From Clostridia bacterium (GTDB lineage Bacteria > Bacillota_A > Clostridia > Christensenellales > Aristaeellaceae), in contig JAFQOY010000141.1 in NCBI GenBank assembly GCA_017412025.1, positions 1 to 11,417 of the forward strand: a stretch of 11,417 nucleotides of DNA, in the 5' to 3' direction. The stretch's first letter is position 1; every line of letters begins with the position of its first letter. Of the stretch, positions 6,538 to 11,417 are shown piece by piece. Below the pieces are notes generated by a model. It was not told the origin of the DNA, searched no databases, and saw only the letters and a list, made by a program, of their open reading frames with translations. The position numbers and the translations under genes are program-made.

Positions 6538-7344
6538 TCATCCAAGCAGCCTGCCCTCCAGCACGACCAGCACCATGAATGCCGTCATCGCCAGCGCGCC
6601 ATAGAGATCCAGCTTCGTATAGCGCAGCTCGCGCAGACGGGTGCGGTGATCGCCGCCGCGGTAGCAGCGCGCCTCCATCGCCATCGCCAGGTCGTTCGCC
6701 CTGCGGAACGCGCTGACAAACAGCGGCACCAGCAGCGGAATCATCGCCTTGGCACGGGCAATGAGATTGCCGGATTCAAAGTCCGCGCCGCGCGCCATCT
6801 GCGCCTTCTGGATCTTGTCCGTCTCCTCCAGCAGCGTGGGAATGAAGCGCAGCGCAATGGTCATCATCATCGCCAGCTCATGCGCAGGAAAATGGATCTT
6901 CTGCAGCGGGCTCATCAGCCGCTCCAGGCCGTCCGTCAGCTGGATGGGGCTGGTGGTCAGCGTGAGCACGGACGTGCCCATCACCAGAAACACCAGGCGC
7001 AGCGCAAAGAAAATCGCGTTGCTGAGCGCTTCTTTGGTCAGCGTGATAAAGCCGAGGCTGAAGAGCACGGTCTCGCCCTGTACAAAGAACAGATTCAGGA
7101 TAAACGTAAAGAGAATGATAAAGCGCAGCGGCTTGACGCCCCTGACCAGATACGAAAAACGGATGCCGGAAATGCGGACCACCAGGTACAGAAAGCCCAG
7201 CGCCAGCAGATAGCCCGGCAGATTGGAAACCATGAACACGCCCACGATGTAGACGATGGTCAAAACCAGCTTCATGCGCGGATCCATGTTGTGTACGGCA
7301 GAATCACCGGGGAAGTACTGGCCAAGCGTGATATCTTTAAGCAT
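6538..7344 (-). CDS. ecfT: ECF transporter transmembrane component EcfT
   Basis: This 268-residue membrane protein links the two ATPases to interchangeable substrate-binding S components. Hydrophobic segments lie near residues 25-40, 43-58, 73-90, 108-130 and 246-262. The two cytoplasmic coupling helices carry the family signatures: AQMARGADF (Ala-Arg-Gly at 184-186) and AMEARCYRGG (Ala-Arg-Cys at 225-227), whose arginines dock into the ATPases. The ATG at 7344 has GGGAGG a few bases upstream and overlaps the end of ecfA2 by 8 bases, which suggests translational coupling. No S-component gene is in this window, so the substrates are unknown; group II modules commonly serve several S components encoded elsewhere. 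Confidence 0.94.
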   Translation of the reverse strand: MLKDITLGQYFPGDSAVHNMDPRMKLVLTIVYIVGVFMVSNLPGYLLALGFLYLVVRISGIRFSYLVRGVKPLRFIILFTFILNLFFVQGETVLFSLGFITLTKEALSNAIFFALRLVFLVMGTSVLTLTTSPIQLTDGLERLMSPLQKIHFPAHELAMMMTIALRFIPTLLEETDKIQKAQMARGADFESGNLIARAKAMIPLLVPLFVSAFRRANDLAMAMEARCYRGGDHRTRLRELRYTKLDLYGALAMTAFMVLVVLEGRLLG

Positions 7345-8203
7345 GGCTTCCTCCCTTCCGCACGATCTCCTCGATCGCCGCCTTCACTTCTTCAATCAGA
7401 TAGACGCCTTCCGGCACGTCAAATCCCTTCTCGCGAAGCTTCTGCGCCAGCTCGACGGCCTGCGGCACGTCAAGCCCCATGGCGCGCAGCTCATCCCCGC
7501 GGGAAAAGACGTCCCTGGGCACGCCGTCCATGACCACCTCGCCGTGGTTCATCACGATCACGCGCTCGGCAAGCGACGCCACATCGTCCATCGAATGGCT
7601 GACCATGACGATCGTCGTGCCCGCTTCCCTGTGCAGCCCGCGGATGAGGGAGAGAATCTCCTCCCTGCCTCGCGGATCAAGACCCGCGCACGGCTCATCG
7701 AGCACCAGCACCTGCGGCTCCATCGCCAGCACGCCTGCAATCGCCACGCGGCGCATCTGTCCGCCGGAAAGCTCGAATACGGAGCGTTCCCTGAATTCAT
7801 CATAGTCAAGCGCTACGCGGCGCATCGCGTCCTTCACGCGCCTTGTGATTTCCTCTGCGTCAAGGCCGAGGTTCTTCGGGCCGAAGGCGATGTCCTTTTC
7901 AACCGTCTCCTCGAAGAGCTGGTTTTCCGGATACTGAAACACCAGCCCCACCCGCTGCCTGACGGCGCGTCGGTCAGTCGCCTTGTCCGCCAGATCCATC
8001 CCGTCGACCAGAATCCTGCCGCTTGAGGGCATAAGCAGACCGTTGAGATGCTGCACGAGCGTCGATTTTCCGCTTCCGGTATGGCCGATGAGGCCGATAA
8101 ACTCGCCGTCGCCGATCGTCAGGTTCACGTCGCTCAGAGCCTTCGTCTCATACGGCCCGCCGGACATGTAGACGTAATTCAGTTTTTCGATGACAATCGA
8201 CAT
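7337..8203 (-). CDS. ecfA2: ECF transporter ATP-binding protein EcfA2 (CbiO family)
   Basis: This 288-residue ABC ATPase has Walker [10 protein letters not shown] at 40-48, Q-loop [20 protein letters not shown] (Q90), signature LSGGQMRR from 145, Walker [14 protein letters not shown] from 165 and the H-loop SHS (H203). The C-terminal extension (about 235-288) is the region by which EcfA subunits pair. It forms a heterodimer with EcfA1 that powers vitamin or metal uptake through EcfT. The ATG at 8203 has GGAGG 5 bases upstream and lies inside the end of ecfA1 (25-base overlap), so the two ATPases are probably made in matched amounts. I assigned EcfA2 rather than EcfA1 from gene order and the canonical DEP after Walker B. 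Confidence 0.94.
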   Translation of the reverse strand: MSIVIEKLNYVYMSGGPYETKALSDVNLTIGDGEFIGLIGHTGSGKSTLVQHLNGLLMPSSGRILVDGMDLADKATDRRAVRQRVGLVFQYPENQLFEETVEKDIAFGPKNLGLDAEEITRRVKDAMRRVALDYDEFRERSVFELSGGQMRRVAIAGVLAMEPQVLVLDEPCAGLDPRGREEILSLIRGLHREAGTTIVMVSHSMDDVASLAERVIVMNHGEVVMDGVPRDVFSRGDELRAMGLDVPQAVELAQKLREKGFDVPEGVYLIEEVKAAIEEIVRKGGSHA

Positions 8204-9030
8204 ACTTCCTCCACCATCTCCTCAACCGTCAGTACATCCGCGCGCACATCCACGCCGTCCTCGCGCAGCATATGCGCCAGATCCGTCATCGGCGGTACGT
8301 CAAGGCCAAGCCCGCGCACCTTCTCCACCTGCGTAAACACCTCGCGCGGCGTGCCGCTGACGGCAATTCTGCCTCCGTCCATAACGACGACATAGTCCGC
8401 CGTAGCCGCCTCGCTCATATAGTGCGTGATGATGACGACGGAAATGCCCTCCTCTTCATTGAGGCGGTGCACCGTGCTCATCACCTCGCGCCTGCCGCTG
8501 GGATCGAGCATCGCGGTCGATTCATCCAGAATGATGACGTCCGGCTTCATCGCCAGCACGCCTGCAATCGCAACGCGCTGTTTCTGGCCGCCGGAGAGCA
8601 TGTGCGGCGCCTTTTTGGCGTACTTGCTCATGTTGACAGCTTTCAGCGCCTCGTCGATGCGCACGCGGATTTCCTTCGGCTCCACGCCGTTGTTTTCAAG
8701 GCCGAAGGCCACGTCCTCCTCAACGACCGTCGCCACAATCTGATTATCCGGGTTCTGGAAAACCATCCCCGCGTGCTGGCGGATCTCAAAGACGAGATCG
8801 TCGTCCTTCGTATCCAGCCCGCATACCCAGACCGTGCCCTTCGTGGGCACATACAGCGCATTAAAGAGCTTGGCCAGCGTCGACTTGCCGCTGCCGTTAT
8901 GGCCCAGAATCGCCAGGAACTCGCCCTTCTTCACGCGCATGGTCACGTTCTCCACCGCGTTTTTCTGCGCCTCGGGATAGGCGTACGTGAGGCTGCTGGT
9001 GATGATTCTGTTTTCCTGCTGATTTGCCAA
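8179..9030 (-). CDS. ecfA1: ECF transporter ATP-binding protein EcfA1 (CbiO family)
   Basis: This 283-residue ABC ATPase has Walker [10 protein letters not shown] at 43-51, Q-loop [20 protein letters not shown] (Q92), signature LSGGQKQR from 145, Walker [14 protein letters not shown] from 165 and H203 in ITHYM. Ser in place of Pro after the catalytic Glu is typical of EcfA1, so it does not indicate a defect. It pairs with EcfA2. The start is a TTG at 9030 supported by GGAGG 8 bases upstream. The next in-frame Met falls inside the beta-strand before Walker A, too late to be the start. It begins 15 bases after the stop of the YcgQ-like fusion gene, so it is almost certainly on the same transcript as the two GTPases. 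Confidence 0.94.
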   Translation of the reverse strand: MANQQENRIITSSLTYAYPEAQKNAVENVTMRVKKGEFLAILGHNGSGKSTLAKLFNALYVPTKGTVWVCGLDTKDDDLVFEIRQHAGMVFQNPDNQIVATVVEEDVAFGLENNGVEPKEIRVRIDEALKAVNMSKYAKKAPHMLSGGQKQRVAIAGVLAMKPDVIILDESTAMLDPSGRREVMSTVHRLNEEEGISVVIITHYMSEAATADYVVVMDGGRIAVSGTPREVFTQVEKVRGLGLDVPPMTDLAHMLREDGVDVRADVLTVEEMVEEVCRLSSKN

Positions 9031-9038
9031 TTGATTTT

Positions 9039-9043
9039 CCTCC
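9039..9043 (-). promoter_or_regulatory. Ribosome binding site supporting the TTG start of ecfA1
   Basis: GGAGG on the minus strand is spaced 8 bases from the TTG at 9030 and just precedes it within the 15-base gap after the upstream stop. It decides the start because no ATG or GTG is available nearby. Confidence 0.75.
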
Positions 9044-9045
9044 GC

Positions 9046-9990
9046 TTACGAGTTAAAGGTGACGACCTCTTCCTCCGGTTCCTGTGCAGGCTCAAGCGCC
9101 GTCACATAGAGCACCGGACCGACGCCCTTGTACTGCTTGCGCTCCTCCGCCTGCACGCGCGCGGTGACCATCTGCCAGGACTTCTGCGGCGGAATCGGCA
9201 GGCCGTTCGCCTTGGCAATGAAGCCAATGAAGCGGATATCGTCCGCACAGCAGACCATTCCCATGCGGCCCGGCACGTATTCATCGCGTGCAATGTTGCG
9301 TCCCTTGTAGATGTAGCCCTTGAAGCGCACGGTCTTGCCGTCGTACGCCTCCGGATTCTCCGACGCATCCAGATAGAAGATGCCGAACTGCCAGTCCTCG
9401 ATTTCGATGACCGGCGCGTCCATATCGTACGGCGGCGGCATGCCTGCGCCGTAGTCCTCACTCGTGCCGTCGTCGTTTTCAAAGTAGAGCGCCGCCTGCG
9501 GGTTCATGCTGCGCACGTTGCGGTCGCGGATCAGCTGGCGCGTCTCTTCCGTCGCCCGGTTAAAGACGACCATATCCGCATCGGTAATGTGCTGCAGCAT
9601 GCGCTGTCCCATATTTTTCGCATACAGGTCAAATGTCTCCGCATTGACGGTGGTGATGATCTGGAAGATCTCCAGCACCTTGGGCGTACGGGCAATCGCC
9701 GCATCCAGATCCCACATGCCGTTCATCTCGATGATGACGCGGTCGGGATGATGCTTGCGCACAAACGCGCGCAGCGTATCCTCGTTATACTCGTCCTCAT
9801 CTTCGATGCATTCCACAACGGTGTGGTACTTTTTGAGGAACGCAGGATCAAACTCCTCCATGCCCTCCTCACACTGGATCAGCAGCGTGTTCTCGTCGCG
9901 GGTAAACCCGGGATCGCCCAGCACGCTGGCGATAAAGGAAGTCTTGCCGCTCTCCAGAAAGCCGGCAAACATATAGACCGGAACAGACAT
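9046..9990 (-). CDS. Divergent G3E-type P-loop protein fused to a YcgQ/DUF1980 (TIGR03943)-like domain
   Basis: This 314-residue protein is predicted cytosolic, with no signal or membrane segment. The N-terminal part (1 to about 170) is G3E/CobW-like: Walker A GFLESGKTS at 10-18, a Walker B/switch strand VIIEMNGMWD (E88), and FNRAT at 143-147 where an NKxD motif belongs. The metal-site CxCC of CobW proteins is missing. Residues about 195-314 resemble the C-terminal domain of YcgQ: YDGKTVRFKGYIY, then MVCCADDIRFIGFIAK with a Cys pair (247-248), then SWQMVTARV and a C-terminal GPVLYV strand. YcgQ-like proteins are usually encoded beside a DUF318/YcgR-type permease; none is visible here. The ATG at 9990 has GGAGG 7 bases upstream. 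It sits 38 bases after the His-rich GTPase gene, which suggests a metal-handling partner. The fold calls are fairly secure; the function is not. Confidence 0.75.
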   Translation of the reverse strand: MSVPVYMFAGFLESGKTSFIASVLGDPGFTRDENTLLIQCEEGMEEFDPAFLKKYHTVVECIEDEDEYNEDTLRAFVRKHHPDRVIIEMNGMWDLDAAIARTPKVLEIFQIITTVNAETFDLYAKNMGQRMLQHITDADMVVFNRATEETRQLIRDRNVRSMNPQAALYFENDDGTSEDYGAGMPPPYDMDAPVIEIEDWQFGIFYLDASENPEAYDGKTVRFKGYIYKGRNIARDEYVPGRMGMVCCADDIRFIGFIAKANGLPIPPQKSWQMVTARVQAEERKQYKGVGPVLYVTALEPAQEPEEEVVTFNS

Positions 9991-10028
9991 TGTTTTCCTC
10001 CGAAATCCGTATCAATCTGATGCCTCTA

Positions 10029-11342
10029 TCAGACACCAAAGAGCGTCTTGAGTCCATCCTCGCTGAGCTTGCTGCCGATCACGCACAGGCGGCCGGTGAA
10101 GTCCGCGGCGCCCCTGCGGATGTTCTGCTCGCCGGGCGTATAGTCAAAGTGCAGCCAGCCTCCATCCGCGCAGGGCACAATGCCCTTCGCGCGCAGGACA
10201 ATGCCGTACGTTTCGCCGTCCAGCGCAGTGAGGATATCCGCCAGCTCGCCCTCGCCGAACGCCCTGACCGTCTCCACGCCCCAGGAGGTGAATACCTCGT
10301 CGGCGTGATGATGGCCGTGGTGATGATCGTGATGGTGGTCATGATCGTGGCAGCCGCAGGTGCAGTGCTCGTCGTGCTCATGGTGATGGTGCTCGTGGTC
10401 ATGGTCATGATGATGCTCATGCTCATGGTCATGATGATGCTCATGCTCATGATCATGGCAGCCGCAGGTGCAGTGCTCGTCATGCTCATGATGATGCTCG
10501 TGCTCATGGTCATGATGATGCTCATGATCGTGATCGTGGCAGTGGCACTCATGGTCGTGCTCATGATGATGCTCATGCTCATGATCGTGGCAGTGGCACT
10601 CGTGGTCGTGCTCATGATCATGCTCATGCCCATGCTCATGATCATGCTCATGGTCATGGCAGCCGCAGGTGCAGTGCTCGTCATGCTCGTGGTGATGCGC
10701 ATGCTCGTGCATAACGACATCCAGCATCTCCTGCGCCAGGTTGTGATCGTCCTCCATCGCAGAGAGAATCTGCGCGCCGGTCAGATCATCCCACGGCGTG
10801 GTGATGATGCGCGCCTTATCATTGTGCCCGCGCAGCAGGGCGACAGCGGCCTCCAGCTTTTCGCGGCTCATCTTCTGCGTGCGGGAGAGGAGGATCGTAC
10901 CCGCGTATTCGATCTGGTTGAGGAAGAACTCGCCGAAGTTCTTGATGTACATGCGGCACTTCATCGCGTCGGCAACCGTCACAAAGCTGCCCATCTGCAC
11001 TTCATCCAGATCCTTTTCAACGCCCTCCACCGCGCGGATGACGTCGGAGAGCTTGCCCACGCCGGACGGCTCAATGAGAATGCGGTCGGGATGGTACTCG
11101 TCAATAACCTTCCTGAGCGCCTCGCCGAAGTCGCCCACCAGAGAGCAGCAGATGCAGCCGGAGTTCATCTCCGTCACCTCGATGCCGGCTTCCTTCATGA
11201 ATCCGCCGTCGATGCCGATCTCGCCGAATTCGTTTTCAATCAGGACGACCTTCTCGCCTGCGAGGGCCTCCTTGAGCAGCTTCTTGATCAGCGTCGTCTT
11301 GCCCGCGCCGAGAAAGCCGGAAAAAATATCAATCTTGGTCAT
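10029..11342 (-). CDS. G3E-family (CobW/ZNG1/YciC-like) GTPase metallochaperone with a large His/Cys-rich insertion
   Basis: This 437-residue protein has Walker A GFLGAGKTT at 9-17, ENEFGEIGID (36-45), the metal-binding motif GCICC (62-66) and the switch motif EPSG (91-94), all typical of CobW-type GTPases that move zinc, cobalt or iron to client enzymes. The usual NKxD base-recognition motif reads SRTQ (153-156). Residues 212-346 form a metal-binding insertion with about 70 His and 13 Cys. The C-terminal CobW_C-like domain (about 347-437) has the expected RAKG...WLHFDY strand pattern. The ATG at 11342 has AAAAGGAG with a 9-base spacer. The insertion sits where many CobW proteins carry shorter His stretches, so metal storage or delivery is likely; zinc, nickel and cobalt all remain possible. 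It is the first gene of the ECF-containing cluster. Confidence 0.9.
   Translation of the reverse strand: MTKIDIFSGFLGAGKTTLIKKLLKEALAGEKVVLIENEFGEIGIDGGFMKEAGIEVTEMNSGCICCSLVGDFGEALRKVIDEYHPDRILIEPSGVGKLSDVIRAVEGVEKDLDEVQMGSFVTVADAMKCRMYIKNFGEFFLNQIEYAGTILLSRTQKMSREKLEAAVALLRGHNDKARIITTPWDDLTGAQILSAMEDDHNLAQEMLDVVMHEHAHHHEHDEHCTCGCHDHEHDHEHGHEHDHEHDHECHCHDHEHEHHHEHDHECHCHDHDHEHHHDHEHEHHHEHDEHCTCGCHDHEHEHHHDHEHEHHHDHDHEHHHHEHDEHCTCGCHDHDHHHDHHHGHHHADEVFTSWGVETVRAFGEGELADILTALDGETYGIVLRAKGIVPCADGGWLHFDYTPGEQNIRRGAADFTGRLCVIGSKLSEDGLKTLFGV
10305..10709 (-). repeat. Coding repeat array for the His/Cys-rich metal-binding insertion
   Basis: A 405-base low-complexity array encodes residues 212-346 of the GTPase. 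Three copies of a 24-base unit encoding DEHCTCGC (10659-10682, 10458-10481, 10350-10373) are identical at DNA level. Two further modules encode DHECHCHDH (residues 246-254 and 263-271). His-Asp, His-Glu and triple-His filler separates them. Identical codons in separated copies point to recent duplication or gene conversion. Confidence 0.9.
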
Positions 11343-11369
11343 GTCTTATCGCTCCTTTTCAGGTGAAAC

Positions 11370-11408
11370 ACAAAAACAAAAACAGTTGGAACATAGCATT
11401 CCAACTGT
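11370..11408 (-). terminator. Rho-independent terminator or attenuator upstream of the His-rich GTPase gene
   Basis: A perfect 10-bp stem (ACAGTTGGAA, 11382-11391, with 11399-11408) has a 7-base loop. On the minus strand it is followed by TTTTTGTTTTTG. It lies about 28 bases before the GTPase start, leaving no room for a normal promoter between hairpin and gene. It either ends an upstream minus-strand gene outside the window, with read-through, or attenuates this operon. Confidence 0.8.
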
Positions 11409-11417
11409 ATATTGTAC

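Noticed and set aside
6492..6545. Longer TruA N-terminus from a TTG at 6545
   Set aside because: The extra 18 residues have no family similarity, while the ATG at 6491 places the conserved RLTVEYDG block at the usual distance. The good GGAGGG before the TTG keeps this open.
8518..8538. EcfA1 Walker B followed by Ser instead of Pro (DES) as a sign of an inactive ATPase
   Set aside because: This substitution is typical of EcfA1/CbiO1 proteins, and all other ATPase motifs are intact.
8272..10020. Plus-strand open frame of 582 codons
   Set aside because: It is antisense to ecfA1 and the fusion GTPase, both with complete motifs and ribosome binding sites. Its translation is rich in Arg and His without any domain, a usual GC-rich shadow.
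10305..10709. CRISPR array or microsatellite interpretation of the repeats
   Set aside because: The repeats keep the reading frame, encode regular His/Cys modules and have no unique spacers of constant size.
9990..11366. Plus-strand open frame of 458 codons with a long Met/Val/Leu-rich, membrane-like stretch
   Set aside because: It is the antisense of the His-rich GTPase: His codons CAT and CAC read as ATG and GTG on the other strand, which creates a false hydrophobic protein.
11343..11417. Zur-box or riboswitch upstream of the metal GTPase
   Set aside because: The palindrome does not resemble the Gram-positive Zur consensus, and the 75 bases available are too short to show a riboswitch; a terminator explains it.

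Overview
The window looks like chromosomal DNA from a GC-rich, endospore-forming Firmicute of the class Clostridia. The evidence is a recognisable spoIIID next to an mbl-type mreB gene, strong AGGAGG-type ribosome binding sites, Gram-positive group II ECF transporter genes, and a lipoprotein with many peptidoglycan-binding repeats. I cannot name the genus from sequence alone. Nearly everything is on the minus strand. The one plus-strand gene is cut by the left edge and converges on the rest.

Reading in the direction of transcription (right to left): a rho-independent hairpin at the right edge precedes a G3E (CobW/ZNG1/YciC-like) P-loop GTPase that carries a very large His/Cys-rich metal-binding insertion. 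Next comes a second, more divergent G3E-like protein whose C-terminal third resembles the soluble domain of YcgQ/DUF1980 (TIGR03943). Closely spaced behind it are ecfA1, ecfA2 and ecfT, the energising module of a group II ECF vitamin/metal transporter, and then truA (tRNA pseudouridine synthase). These six genes have gaps of 15 to 46 bases or overlap, so they are probably one transcript.

A good sigma-A-type promoter overlaps the truA stop codon and serves spoIIID (sporulation regulator) and mbl (actin-like cell-shape protein), an order known from Bacillus. A perfect hairpin follows mbl. Then a promoter-like sequence leads into a YjjG/YfnB-type HAD nucleotidase and a 988-residue lipoprotein with seven peptidoglycan-binding repeats and a propeller-like C-terminus. 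The lipoprotein has its own candidate sigma-K promoter. A bidirectional terminator separates it from the C-terminal part of a plus-strand cysteine-cluster (YkgJ-like) protein at 1-282.

The most unusual part is the right half. The two GTPases sit directly upstream of the ECF module, where a ribosomal protein gene (rplQ) is commonly found. One has about 70 histidines and 13 cysteines in a 135-residue insertion built from near-identical modules. The other lacks the CxCC metal site and fuses a GTPase-like fold to a YcgQ-like domain. Both lack the normal NKxD guanine-specificity motif. A metal-handling pair co-expressed with an ECF energising module is a reasonable hypothesis, but nothing in the sequence proves the metal or the functional link.
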